Numbered from the stretch's first letter, positions 25,430 through 35,685 are shown. The stretch is DNA of 64,000 bases from Aphrophora alni (GCA_963513935.1 OY740769.1:70883712-70947711), one strand, 5' to 3'. A program made the numbers and translations. The notes: generated by a model from the sequence alone, not told the origin.

Positions 25430-25590
25430 GTCCTTTTGTTGACAAATGTTTTATTCAGTTACGGTCGATGCAGTGTCGCATATTTGATGAAACTTTCGCC
25501 ATTCTGTGCGCGTGGTGAGATGCCCACCGGAATTATGTCAATCGCACCGACTAATGTTCGTATTGTTTATTACGAACATATTGTTTATGT
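25430..25590 (-). pseudogene. Possible PIF/Harbinger transposase fragment
   Basis: On the minus strand the frame reads LVGAIDIIPVGISPRAQNGE followed by FIKYATLHR. This resembles the Harbinger catalytic segment, in which (I/V)GAID(C/G)THI is followed by an NRKG(Y/F) motif about 20 residues later; here the motif is degraded and a stop follows. No terminal repeats were found. The match is short, so the call is tentative. A 104-residue open frame on the + strand over the same bases is a shadow. Confidence 0.35.
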
Positions 25591-26379
25591 TAGATTGTTT
25601 ATTAATTTTTTGTCTATTAAACACCTCACGATTGTTCACGCTCACAAGACAGAACCCGCTTTCACCATTTTAGCGTACTTAGATACAAAACGCATAGTTG
25701 TCTTTTATCTCCTATTTTCACAACACGTTATTGTCACTAAACTGTTCTAAAACTCACTCATCTAGATTCAAGGCTAAGACTGTTTTTTACACTTGAACTA
25801 CATTTCTTTAAGATACTTGTTCAACGAGAATACACTTCCAACTCACACGACTGTTCCCATTAAAACTCCTGACAAAGACTGATTATTACACATCCTATTA
25901 CCTCAGCTCCCCAACTAAGACTTTTTATTATACAACCTACTACGTCGGATCTCCATATAAGACTGATCTCCTTACCTCGTGGATTTTCCACTTCCTGCGA
26001 TACAGGGCTCACATTTTCTATATCACGGACTTCTCATAGTCTCGCAAACGTATGCGATATTCGTCTCGCATAACATAGACACTGTTCAATTAGTGTTGTT
26101 TGACAAGTCTCTTGTCTATATTTTTAAACAAAACACTGCCTAGTTTATAATAATTATTATATCTAACATTCTTTACATTAGTCTATTTAAATTTGGAAAC
26201 CTATATCTTAATTTAAAATTTCCTTATTTTAAAGTATACAATGAGTCATGCTTTCGACTTATAATTTCCCCCTCCCAAATAACTAAACGCTTCCCGGTTA
26301 CTTTATATTCAAATTAAATTAGCCATTTTTATAGGTATTACAATTAAAAGCTATAAAAAAGGTCAAAAACATCGAGAAA
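25591..26379. other. Intron sequence, no gene seen
   Basis: Somewhat less AT-rich in its first half (25600-26080) than the neighbouring intron. No coding or terminal signature was recognised. Confidence 0.4.
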
Positions 26380-26790
26380 TTGAAAAAAAAATTTAAAACC
26401 TCCCAACTTACGCTGCTACATGCCGTCAAGAAAGTTGATGGACATGAACCTTCTGATTCAACTTCTACTGCTAGTACTATTTCTGTAGTTAGTTTTGAAA
26501 CAAATGGTAATAGTTGTCCTAGTGGAATGAAATAAATGGTAATAGTTGTCCTAGTGGAAGTATTGTGTAACTTTCAAAATATATTATTAGTGATCGTGTT
26601 TCTGAAGCAGAATTATTGTAGTCTTCCTTCAGTACATTGTCTCATCTTTCGTCACGGCATTCTACTATTGCTGTTGAACTTTTTTGAAAGATGTTTTCAG
26701 ACAGTGTAATAGCTACTAAAATGCAATTGGGTAAAGATAAGTTTAAATATAGTGCAACATATGACCTAGGACCACATTTTCCTTCAGACA
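26380..26790 (+). pseudogene. hAT transposase N-terminal remnant
   Basis: Plus-strand fragments read FKTSQLTLLHAVKKVDGHEP followed by a Ser/Thr-rich linker, then (after stops and a frame change) SVIATKMQLGKDKFKYSATY and DLGPHF. The first part resembles the end of a BED zinc finger and the second the N-terminal helical region of hAT transposases. A 30-bp stretch (AAATGGTAATAGTTGTCC) is duplicated in tandem at 26505-26560. The gene is broken. It is opposite in orientation to the hAT fragment at 27.5-27.8 kb, so the two are not one simple gene. Confidence 0.45.
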
Positions 26791-27189
26791 AATAATATGA
26801 TATGATCCTTTAATTACAAGGTAGGCCTAAATACTATACGTTTTCATACATTTTTATAGAAAAATCTGAGGACGAGGTACAACCGATATTTACCTAATTT
26901 GTATTATTATTAGTGGAACAAATATGTTTAATTTAATTAATTATTATAATAAAATTTGGTATATGGTTGAGACAGTATACAAAATTACATTTAAAGATAT
27001 ATTTCAACTATTGTAGTCTAACTAATTTTTGTCTTTGATAAGGTCCTCAATTTTTCCCAAATAGGTCCCCAAAAGTCCCCAAAATTTGTTTTTAAGACGG
27101 GTAGATAATTAGTAGGGTAGTTACAAAAGATCCATTTGGGTCGCAGTGACAAGAGGACCCCAAATTCACTAACTAAATGGATGAGATTT

Positions 27190-27385
27190 CTACGGAGCTG
27201 AGGGCTTTAATACTGTCGCTTGGCTATCTAAGAGAATCAGAATGTACTTACCTCCAAGGCCTTCTTCTAATCCTTGATGAACACATGCGGTGATTGCACA
27301 AATCTTAGCTTTGAATACTGTACAATACCTTCCTAGGATAGCTTCGAAAGTTGCCTCAGTGGTTTGATGGTATCCTCTGTATTCA
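27190..27385 (-). pseudogene. LINE RNase H fragment
   Basis: Minus-strand reading gives LGRYCTVFKAKICAITACVH, QGLEEGLGGKYILIL and LDSQATVLKPSAP followed by a stop. This is the core of a retrotransposon RNase H, where TVFQAE(I/V)xAI carries a catalytic Glu and (S)DSQAAxKAL a catalytic Asp. Here the Glu position is Lys (FKAK), so it could not be active. The rest of the LINE is not visible next to it. Confidence 0.6.
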
Positions 27386-27499
27386 GACTATTCATCATGT
27401 AGAGATACATCTCTATTCTTTAAGAACTTTGTAAGTTTCGTCGAATGCTTGAAACTGCTCAATATCTTTTAAGGTTTTTAATAAGATTGTTTATTTTGA

Positions 27500-27836
27500 A
27501 ATTGTCCAAAAAACCATCTTTCACTACTAACTAAAAATGCCAACAAATTATCCACAGTATGGTTTATGTCAATGAATGGGGCAACATCTAGACATTTGTA
27601 CGTTAACTGTAACAAATCTCTGTTGTTCTCATAGAAAAGAGCAGTTCAGCCATGTATTCTTCATTTGCTATTGAGGTCCACATATCAGTAATTATAGCAA
27701 TATTTTCAGCTCTTATTAAATCTCGTTTTACTTTGAGGGATAATAATATAGTTCTATACATGTTTTCTAATAAATTTTCGATAATCATTTCCTTTAGGGA
27801 ACAGTGTAACAAGGCTCTAAATGAGTTATGAGCCAC
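27500..27836 (-). pseudogene. hAT transposase fragment
   Basis: Contains ENLLENMYRTILLSLKVKRD and then AENIAIITDMWTSIANEEYM. ITDMWTS at about 27660-27690 is the hAT catalytic motif that carries the first Asp of the triad. Further on, KCLDVAPFIDINHTVDN suggests continuation to about 27540. The rest is lost. No terminal repeats were assigned. It is an inactive fragment. Confidence 0.65.
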
Positions 27837-27929
27837 CTGAAACCTTTGTTCTCAACAAGAGACAACAGTTGTAAATCTAAACTATAATGTGTAGCCTTGG
27901 ACTGTTTAGTATATCATACAATTAATTAC

Positions 27930-28020
27930 CTTAGAGGTTGTCCTCGGTCCGTAATGTAGTTATAGCTACAGCGCTGTTTCGCAGGACACTGTCGGCTTCG
28001 TCAGGCTTGCACTCACACAT
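27930..28020 (-). ncRNA. Hammerhead-like motif of a Penelope-type element (candidate)
   Basis: On the minus strand the core CTGACGA (28004-27998) and GAAAC (27980-27976) are separated by a stem-like 17 nt (AGCCGACAGTGTCCTGC), followed by a second inverted sequence (AGCGCTGTAGC). The layout CUGANGA, stem, GAAAC is that of a hammerhead core, and Penelope-like elements are known to carry hammerheads in their terminal repeats. The stem has mismatches and the U before the cleavage site could not be placed, so it is at best a decayed copy. Confidence 0.4.
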
Positions 28021-28156
28021 ACACACGTAACACAATACAACAATAATATATAAAATCAGAGTATAACTCTTCGTACATAATAATAAAACTGTTTGTGGCC
28101 ACATTACTAAGGTCTTACTAGTCCAGCTGCAGATATAGTACTACAAGGTGTCTACC

Positions 28157-28250
28157 GGTCACGGAAATCACGAAAAAGTCACGGATTTTAATAAGCGGTC
28201 ACGGAAGTCTCGGAAAAGTCGCAGATTTTATATATCGGTCACGGAAAATT
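28157..28250. repeat. 40-bp tandem repeat (CGGTCACGGAA units)
   Basis: Two complete 40-bp units and the start of a third, each beginning CGGTCACGGAA and containing AAAAGTC and GATTTTA. The array is preceded by CAAGGTGTCTACC, which may be the terminus of a hAT-type element. It sits directly before a TTAA-type element. Confidence 0.7.
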
Positions 28251-28262
28251 TCCTACGTTTAA

Positions 28263-29286
28263 CCCTGCAACCGGCGTATGTTAAAGGTTTTGTTTTCTTA
28301 AAATAATTATAAAAATATTTTTATACAAAACCTAACTTATGACATAATTTTTCTCTGAAAGATGCATAGAATTCATCTATGTAATAAAATTTTTTTTTTT
28401 TTAAACGGTTTTGGAGTATGTTAGAAAAAATGAAGTTAACATTTTTCAGAAAAACCTGTATCATCCAAAATCAATAGCTTACCACCTTTTTCCATGATAT
28501 ACAAAAGTATTATGTAATATTTGTGAATATATTTAGAAAAAAATAAATAAATTTGTTACATTTAAAAAATAATTATAAATTATGAAAAAAGGGATTTTGT
28601 TAGGCAGGCTTATTTTAAAAAATTCACTTAAAATAGTAATATTTATGGAAAACACAACTTCTATATATCATTATATTCAAAAAGGTGCATAGAATTTAGC
28701 TGTGTAGTGAAAAAAAAAAAGTTAGATGCAAAAACAGCAAAAAATCGGAAAGTAAAGAAGAGAAGAATTTCACAGAAATGGTAATGTACACCATACAAAA
28801 AAAATTGTTTTGAATTTTCTCAACTATTACTAGAGATTTGTAATATATTTGTGAATATATTTAGGGGGGGGGGGAAATTGTTAGATTTTCAAAAATACAG
28901 AAATTGCTTTACGAAAAAAGGGAATTTGTTGAATTTATTTTCAAAAAATCACCAAAAATAGTAATATTTATGGAAAACACAACTTCTATATATCATTATA
29001 TTCAGAAAGGTTCGTAGAATTTAGTAGTGTAATGAAAAAAAAAAGTTTGAAAAATAATTTTGGTGTCAGTATGGCAAAGAACAAAAAAAAACACAAAAAT
29101 TGAAAGCTAAATTTCACTTCAAAGTCCAATTGAGCATAGAAAATTTTGTTTTACATTTTTTCAAGTATTACAAACGTTTTCTAGTATAAATGTGAATAAC
29201 AATTGGTAAAAAAAAATCAAATTCTAAAATTTTCAAAATAAAAATAATGTTTTCCCGTAAAAAGTGGAAATCGACAAAAGTTAGGC
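28263..29286 (+). mobile_element. TTAA-type repeat family R, copy 1, truncated
   Basis: Starts at TTAA (28259-28262) with CCCTGCAACCGGCGTATG, followed by TTAA. The inside holds units of about 325 bp, marked by GCATAGAATTCATCTATGTAAT near 28365 and diverged versions near 28690 and 29010. The copy stops where the Gypsy LTR begins at 29287, and no right end is seen beyond the Gypsy element. It is non-coding. See the copies at 30493, 51233 and 55745. Confidence 0.7.
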
Positions 29287-29490
29287 TGTACTTTTATAAA
29301 ATATATAAGATAATAAAATTACTGAAATCACAAATAAATATTCAATCTCAATTGTAGTAATAACATTATATTTCACTAATACAATAAGTTTCAATTGGAA
29401 CAACAATACATATGTGACTTATTAATACAAACAGCTGATTGATAACTTAAATAGAATCATTAATCAGATATAAATAATCAGATTTTAACA
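29287..29490 (-). repeat. 3' LTR of the Gypsy element
   Basis: 204 bp starting TGTACTTTTATAAAATATAT and ending TTTTAACA on the + strand (TGTT...TACA on the element's own strand). It carries a tandem duplication of TAATCAGATWTAAA near 29463-29485 that the other LTR lacks. It begins 9 bp after the pol stop codon. Confidence 0.85.
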
Positions 29491-29499
29491 AGATAAGGT

Positions 29500-30492
29500 T
29501 TACAGATCTAATCTTTCTGGTTTCTTAATGGTTCTTGATGATCTACGAGGAACCAAAGGCATCTTAGTCTCACTTTGGTTTGGTGTAGATTTTCTTACTG
29601 GTGTAGTAATGACAGTGTCGGGTGGTATAATTTGTGCATCTTCCTGGTTGTTGATTTTTGTAGTTTCTGTCTTCCTTAAACTTCCTTGAAGTGTTTTTGG
29701 ACTACTTTCATGAATGTTAGGATACACAAAAGGGGTGCTGCAATTCCTTTCTGGATTAACTAAGGTTGGTTTTATTTGATCGATATGACGTCTGAGAGTT
29801 TTCCCTCCCACACCAACATCATAGTTGCAAGTACCAATTCTTGAAATTACAGTTCCAAATAACCACTTTTCATTTTTGTCTATATAGTTTCGTATTTGAA
29901 CGTTATCTCCTGCCTCAAATTGTCTCAGTTTGCCATGCGGTTCATCCTGTAAAATTGGTTGGCTCTTAATGAGATCTATACGAGTTCTGATGTTACGTTT
30001 TAACATCAGCTCGGAAGGGCTTCTCCCAGTTATTATATTGATGACTCTTCTATTTTGAATCAAAAACCTGCACAGGTTTGTGTGAATAGCTCCTGGCTCT
30101 TCAGTTAAGGCCTTCAGTTTCTGCTTAGTTGTTTGAACGTAACGTTCTGCTTGTCCATTGGAAGATGGATGATACACAGTCGTTTTCTTATGTAGAATTC
30201 CATTGCTTAGAGCAAACTGTCTGAATTAATTTGAAATGAATGCAGAACCATTGTCGGTTACTATAACACATTGAATGCCAAATCTTGCAAATATCTCTCT
30301 TATAGCTCGAATCGTTGCATCACTAGTTATACTTGACATCTCCTGAATTTCAAGCCACTTACTGTATGAGTCTACCACTATCAGGAAATAACATCCTTTA
30401 AATGGCCCAGCATGGTCAATATGTATCCGCTCCCAGGGAAATCTAGTTTTCTCCCAAGGCTGAAAAAATTTGGTGGGGTTATTTTTGTTTAA
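29500..30492 (-). pseudogene. Gypsy integrase, catalytic core and C-terminal part
   Basis: Integrase would insert the reverse-transcribed DNA into the host chromosome. The core contains IHIDHAGPF (first Asp, near 30420), IVTDNGSAF (second Asp, near 30260) and YHPSSNGQAERYVQ (catalytic Glu, near 30160), so the DDE triad is present. A TAA stop interrupts the core between the second Asp and the Glu (near 30227). The C-terminal part has FEAGDNVQIRNY and GTVISRIGTCNYDVGVGGK, which is the small-barrel region of Gypsy integrases, and it ends PRRSSRTIKKPERLDL. The N-terminal zinc-binding part lies on the other side of the nested element at 30493-32318. Confidence 0.85.
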
Positions 30493-32214
30493 CCCTCCAA
30501 CTGGTGCTAGATCACTTTTTGCGTAAAAGTGGTCGTGGCATTACTCATGGCTCACTTCACCAAACTATAAAACACGTATTTTGCAATTCAACATTACGTC
30601 CATTTAGAATTGTCCTATCACAATAAATAAAATACCGTTGGAAAAGTAATGTTCCGTAGATGCATAATCATGCAAAAAAAATACCACAAAACATTATAAA
30701 TAATATTTCAAAAATTGCTGAAGTTCACGTATTTTTAATACATAACGTCAAAGATTTGAACCGTGCGCCTTTTAATAAAACGCGAGCCATTTTTCCCGAT
30801 ATCATTACAACTCTATTTATCTGTCATTTAAGTCAACTAAAACACTGTTCTATAGATCACATGTTTCTCTTTCTAACCGTAGATTACAAATTATTCTGCG
30901 TCTAACAGATCCAGAGATATATCTATTTGAGCAGAGAACAAACCTGACGACACGAAATTCATTTTTCTTGTCAGAAAAAGGACTTGTTCTGTACACTATG
31001 TTGTAGGGGAAATTCCATTCTATAAGTTGGTACCACTTGATATAGGCAAATGCTTACTAAGAAGGTGTTGTTTTGAAGTCCAAAGTAGTCCAAACGTAGC
31101 AAATGTCTGACGTAAAAACTGTAATATTTGGCGTGGACATATTGGTTTTGGGATTAAATTTTTGTTATTTTGAAGGTTTGTGTATACAAATTGTATATAA
31201 ATTGTGTATACAAGTTACAATATATGTGTTTTTATTTCTAAAGTTTGTTTTTGAGTGAATTTTGATTGTGTATATGGAATAACCTATAAAGGAAAATGGT
31301 AAGTTTAAGCTATATGCATATTTTCTTATATTTAGTGTTTTATATGATTATACAAGTGAATATGTATGTTATTCTTTGTAAAGTATATTGTCTTAGTAAA
31401 ATCTAATGATTTTGTCTTAGGCCTAGCTTTAGAAAGTTACTAATTACGCCTAAATGTCAAGAGTTCAAACCTAACCTCAAGCGTCAGAATAGCAAATTTT
31501 GGAAAATTGTCATTCTTATATTGAAAATCTAACAAATTATTATTTTTTCCCCTAAATATATTCACAAATATATGACAAATGTCAAGTAATGGTTGAAAAA
31601 ATTCTGATAATTCTATTAGTATGTTATTCATTACCATTTTTGTAAAATTTCTGCTCCGTTACTCTTCGATTTTTTGGTATTTGACCAAAAAACTCCAAAT
31701 GTAATACATCTAGCATTTTTTTTTTCACTACACACCTACATTCTATGCACCTTTCTGGACATAATGATATATAGAAGTTCTGTATAAAATATATTTTACT
31801 ATTTTTAATGTTTTTTTTGAAAAAATAAAGAGAAAATTCAGTTTTTACGTAAAATATTTTTTTACATTTTTAAAATGTAACAAATTTATATATTTTTTTC
31901 CCTAAATATATTCACAAATAATACACAAAAATTGTGTATATCTTAGAAATAGGTAGTAAGCTATTGATTTTGGGTGATACAGGTTTTTCTGAAAAAAAGT
32001 TAATATCATTTTTGACATCTAACATACTTACTCCAAAACCGTTTCAAAAATGTATTTTTTTATTACATAGATGAATTCTATGCATCTTTCTGAGAAAAAT
32101 GATATCTTATAAGTTAGGTTTTGTATACAAATAATATATTTTAATCCTTATTTTATCCTTATTATGGAGTTTCAACAAGTAGTTACTGCTGTTACAGTTA
32201 AATTAGTTAAAAAA

Positions 32215-32248
<34 letters not shown>

Positions 32249-32318
32249 TTATTAATTTTTAAACGAACGAAGAGTTTTTAAGACAAATTAACATGCGCCA
32301 GATTCACCAGTTAGAGGG
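30493..32318 (-). mobile_element. TTAA-type repeat family R, copy 2, nested in Gypsy integrase
   Basis: 1,826 bp between TTAA at 30489-30492 and TTAA at 32319-32322. The ends are CCCTCCAACTGGTG (left) and CCCTCTAACTGGTG (right, read inward). It is inverted relative to the copy at 51233: shared blocks include GGCTCACTTCACCAAAC (near 30550), ATCTACGGAACATTA-type text (near 30650) and the CATAGATGAATTCTATGCATC block (near 32070). A foreign piece (about 32142-32250: TTATCCTTATTATGGAGTTT, poly-A, then TA repeats) is inserted near its right end. The element is non-coding. Confidence 0.85.
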
Positions 32319-33306
32319 TTAAAGCACATGGTTTGCATGAATTTACATACTGTTCTATATCAGTGTTGATTGAAGGCCACCAGCAATATTGCCTTGCTAG
32401 CTCCTTCATTTTAGTTATGCCTGTGTGAGCGGTATTCGATTCTTCAAGTATTGGTTTCCTTAATGAACTGGGAATAACGACACGTATACCTCTAAATATA
32501 CAGCCATTATTGAGTGTTAGTTCACTTTCAAGACCCTTGAAATATTCGGGTTTGTCAACATATGTGTTAGTTTGTAAAGCATTGTAAACTAAACTCAATT
32601 CTCTATCTGAGGCAGTAGCTTTCTTAATTTGATCAGCAGTCACTGGTAAACAATTCATTTGTACCTGTAAAATAGCTTTATCAGACAATGAGTCTTCAAA
32701 TGAGGCTTCTTGATTGTCACTAACTGGAAACCTAGAAAGATAGTCCACATTCTGATGGTCACAAGCTTTTCGATGTTGAATGGTGTAATCAATTCCTGAC
32801 AGATATATACCATAATGTACCATTCGAGTGGCAGTGAGAGGAGGTAGGGTTTTTGAAGGATGAAAAATAGATGAAAGAGGTTTTTTGTCTGTAATGAGGG
32901 TAAAATGACGTCCGTAGCAGTAATGGAAAAACTTGAAAACCCCCCAATATATAGCAGTGGCTTCCTTGATTATATGACTATAATTACACTCAGCTTTACT
33001 CAATGTCCTGGATGCAAATGCAATTGGTCTCTTTGAACCATCTGGCATTCGATGGGAGAGAATGGCCGATAAACCATGTGGTGAAGCGTCAGTGGCAAGC
33101 AAAAGTGGCAAATCTGATGAAAACGGAACTAATACTGTATCAGCAGCAATTTCCTTTTTTATCATATTAAAGGTATCTTCACAACTTTTTGTCCAGTTAA
33201 AATATTTGTTTTTCTTCAAAAGGTCATACAATGGATGAAGTTTATTAGCCAAATCCTTAATAAATTTACCATAATAGTTGACAATTCTGAGAAATTGCTT
33301 CAACAC
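32319..33306 (-). pseudogene. Gypsy pol: end of RT, RNase H and integrase zinc domain
   Basis: Begins LKQFLRIVNYYGKFIKDLAN (end of the RT thumb), then RNase H with LLLATDASPHGLSAILSH (catalytic Asp, near 33095), RPIAFASRTLSKAECNYS and the ALITDKKPL-type motif (here TLITDKKPLSSIF). The integrase N-terminal domain follows: TAHTGITKMKELARQYCWWP and CKPC. The usual second His-type pattern is altered; a position normally His before NTAH reads Ser/Asn, so the HHCC finger looks incomplete. The frame ends at the nested element's TTAA. Confidence 0.85.
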
Positions 33307-33381
33307 TGTAGCGTTAGTGGGCTTAGGAGACTTTAAAATAGCTTCAACCTTCTCAGGAGTCTTGTGTAAACCTTTTTTTCG

Positions 33382-33849
33382 TCAATTATGTGCCCTAGGT
33401 AAGTGACAGATTTTCGGAAAAAATTTGCATTTTGCCTTGTTTAAATGGAGATCATTCTCTTTTAGCCGCTCAAGAACTTGAACGATGCGAATCTTAGCTT
33501 CTACCAGTATTCTTCCTTGAATAATTATATCGTCGAAGAAAACGGCCACACAATCTAAACCTACCAAAATTGACTCCATATACCGTTGCCAAATACTGGG
33601 GGCGTTGTTAACTCCAAACATTAATCTATTGACCTTGAAATTACCAATATGTGTTGAAATTGCTTGTATTTCAGCGCTCTCTTCATCCATCTGGAGATGC
33701 AAGTAGGCTTTGTATAAATCTAGGGTTGTAAAGTATTTACCTCCACTCATGTTGTTAAAAATGTCTTCAATGCGAGGAATAGGGTATCTATCACAATGCA
33801 GCTGTGGATTAACGGTGATTTTGTAATCAGCACAGATCCTTACCATCAC
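33382..33849 (-). pseudogene. Gypsy reverse transcriptase, palm domain
   Basis: Shows RICADYKITVNPQLHCDRYP, FTTLDLYKAYLHLQMDE (first catalytic Asp in TLDL), the FKVNRLMFGVNNAPSIWQRY block and VFFDDIIIQG, where the catalytic pair DD is retained in an FFDD context instead of the more usual Y-x-DD. It is separated from the protease part by frameshifts (33850-34020) and from the downstream piece by a frameshift in an A-run at 33378-33385. The enzyme therefore cannot be made as one chain. Confidence 0.85.
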
Positions 33850-34022
33850 CCTTTAATATGGGCACAATAGGCGTTCCCCAGCTAGAACTGTCCATTCTTG
33901 ATATCTAACTATTTTTTTCTAACTCATTGAGCTCTTCCTCAATTTTATTCTTTAAATCTAAAGGAGGTTGACGATGTTTTATAAAAACTGGTCTAGCATC
34001 GGAATGCAGTAATATGTTTCCT

Positions 34023-34433
34023 TTATAGTAATAGGACTCCTATGGTATCATTAAAGAGAGGAGCATATCTAGCATGTATTTCATCTTTAAGTTTTTGAGA
34101 CTGATTGGTGATGTTCTCAGAGATTTGATGGATATCATGTATTGAAACATCTAAAACACGAATCCATTCTTGGCCAAATATGCTGTCAACATCATTATCT
34201 ATCACAAACAAGCGGCTGTTCATGGTTTTACCATCTAAATTTACCTGAACATCACTTATACCCCGCAGTTGAATATACTCTCCTGTATAAGTTTTCAACT
34301 TAACATTATTAACTTGTCGAATATCTTTGGAAGGAAAATATTTTTTAAAGTTGTGTAAGGACATAGATGAAACAGCAGCACCTGTATCATATTCCATTTG
34401 GCATTGAATATTATCTATTATTGGAGTGAGCAT
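34023..34433 (-). pseudogene. Gypsy aspartic protease
   Basis: Contains MEYDTGAAVSSMS with the catalytic DTG, then RQVNNVKLKTYTGEYIQL and the late FGQEWI motif, all typical of retroelement pepsin-like proteases. It is in a different frame from gag (gag stops at 34445), as expected for a frameshift-translated pol, and the frame stays open a few codons upstream. It ends in a stop at 34023 where the RT linker should continue; a frameshift just before is the likely cause. The linker to RT (HSDARPVFIKHRQPP, ELNELEK) is visible out of frame at 33890-34015. Confidence 0.8.
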
Positions 34434-34444
34434 ATACTTTCCAA

Positions 34445-35455
34445 TTATCTTAGAACTGTTGTCATGGAATGTAACTCATACGTCTCCAATAAATTTGCCC
34501 CATAATCACACATAGAATTGCTGGTCTGATTTTGCATCGACCCAGTCTCTTGGGCACACTGTAAGCTCTCAATACATTGTATGTCCGTCTGTTTTTGAAA
34601 AGCTTTCTTATGTACAGGTTTATTTATTTTAAGACATACTGAAGCAATATGTCCTTTTACATTGCACTTAGAACAAATCAGATGGCTCAACTTACATTCA
34701 TTTGCTTTGTAGTTACTTTTGCCACACCTAAAACATTTACCAATAAGGTCTTTTCGAGAAATGCGTGGATACTTAGAACTGCTTGCTATATTAGCAGCCA
34801 CTTTATTTACCTTGGCAGATGAAAACATTTTATTGCTACCAAACCGGGAAGATTCCATGGCTAAAGCTAAATCAACAGCATTTTGCAAATTCAATTCCCT
34901 TTCCTGGAGTAAGCGCTCACGAATTTCAGCATTGTTGAATCCCCTTATGAACTGTGTTCGGAAATGTACCTCAATAGTATTTGATTTGCAATGCCCACAT
35001 ATAAAATGGCAATTTAGTGTCAATGCTCTAAGAGCCTCTAAATATTCTGCTATATTCTCCCCTTCATGTTGAATTCTAGAATAAAATTTATGTTGTTCTG
35101 CTACTTCATTTGGAGTAGGGCATAAATAGTCCCTTAATAACTTAATAAGGTCATTAAATGATCTAGATTTAGGCAAACTAGGTGCTGTTAATTCTGTAAG
35201 CAACTGGAAATTTTTAGGACTTAAACAGCTTATCAAGACTTGGACACGCTTTTTGTCAGTTTCTTTGTCATCTTCTTTTAAATTATTTAGGTCTAGATAA
35301 TTGTCTAGCCTTTCTAAATAAGTATTGAAACTTTCATTGTTTTCATCATAAGAATCTAACCTATGTTGGATAACATTTCCTGAAGTTTTGTTACCTTGAA
35401 TGTTTTGTTGGAGAAATCTCAAAAGTGCAGCATTTATTTCTTCACTCGTCGCCAT
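34445..35455 (-). CDS. Gypsy gag, intact reading frame
   Basis: A 336-residue structural protein of the retrotransposon particle. It starts MATSEEINAALLRFLQQNI with ATG at 35455-35453. The capsid part has FNTYLERLDNYLDLN and FYSRIQHEGENIAEYLEALR (retrotransposon gag domain). Two zinc knuckles follow: CFRCGKSNYKANEC, in which the His of CCHC is Tyr, and CSKCNVKGHIASVC, which is complete. The frame is open although pol is broken. The start codon lies only 6 bp from the LTR and overlaps the primer-binding site. It is inserted antisense in the PAXBP1 intron. Confidence 0.85.
   Translation of the reverse strand: MATSEEINAALLRFLQQNIQGNKTSGNVIQHRLDSYDENNESFNTYLERLDNYLDLNNLKEDDKETDKKRVQVLISCLSPKNFQLLTELTAPSLPKSRSFNDLIKLLRDYLCPTPNEVAEQHKFYSRIQHEGENIAEYLEALRALTLNCHFICGHCKSNTIEVHFRTQFIRGFNNAEIRERLLQERELNLQNAVDLALAMESSRFGSNKMFSSAKVNKVAANIASSSKYPRISRKDLIGKCFRCGKSNYKANECKLSHLICSKCNVKGHIASVCLKINKPVHKKAFQKQTDIQCIESLQCAQETGSMQNQTSNSMCDYGANLLETYELHSMTTVLR
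35445..35454 (-). promoter_or_regulatory. Primer-binding site, tRNA-Ser type, overlapping gag ATG
   Basis: The minus-strand sequence TGGCGACGAG starts 6 bp after the 5' LTR and begins at the T of the gag ATG. It is complementary to the last 10 nt (including CCA) that I expect for insect tRNA-Ser(GCU); the match ends at the eleventh base. Mag-lineage elements are known to use tRNA-Ser primers. The tRNA sequence is from general knowledge, not from this window. Confidence 0.6.
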
Positions 35456-35460
35456 TTTAT

Positions 35461-35652
35461 TGTACTTTTATAAAATATATAAAATAATATAATTAACTGA
35501 AATCACAAATAAATAATCAATCTCAATTGTAGTAATAACATTATATTTTCACTAATACAAAGTTTCAATTGGAACAACAAAACACATGTGACTTATTAAT
35601 ACAAACAGCTGATTGATTCTTCAGCTGATAGAATCATTAATCAGATATAACA
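35461..35652 (-). repeat. 5' LTR of the Gypsy element
   Basis: 192 bp from TGTACTTTTATAAAATATAT to GATATAACA on the + strand. It matches the LTR at 29287-29490 along its length, with shared blocks such as CAATCTCAATTGTAGTAATA and ACAAACAGCTGATTGAT. The right boundary may be blurred, because an unrelated foldback element with similar TAACAGTAAC text starts next to it. Confidence 0.8.
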
Positions 35653-35685
35653 GTAACAAAAGATATTTCTTGTTGAAACTCCATA

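Larger units (their letters stand above)
29287..35652 (-). mobile_element. Mag-like Ty3/Gypsy LTR retrotransposon, dead, with nested insertion
   Basis: Reads right to left: 5' LTR (35461-35652), primer-binding site overlapping the gag start, gag, protease, reverse transcriptase, RNase H, integrase (split by an insertion at 30493-32318), 3' LTR (29287-29490). No env-like gene is present. LTRs are short (192 and 204 bp) and differ by substitutions and small indels, so the insertion is old. Several frameshifts and stops inactivate pol. Protein motifs and the tRNA-Ser-type primer site fit the mag lineage. Clear target-site duplications were not found: the flanks are TAGGC on the left and GTAAC on the right. 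Confidence 0.9.

Noticed and set aside
33385..33390. Programmed frameshift site between RT and RNase H of the Gypsy element
   Set aside because: Gypsy pol is normally one frame here; the A-run shift looks like decay, together with the other shifts and stops.
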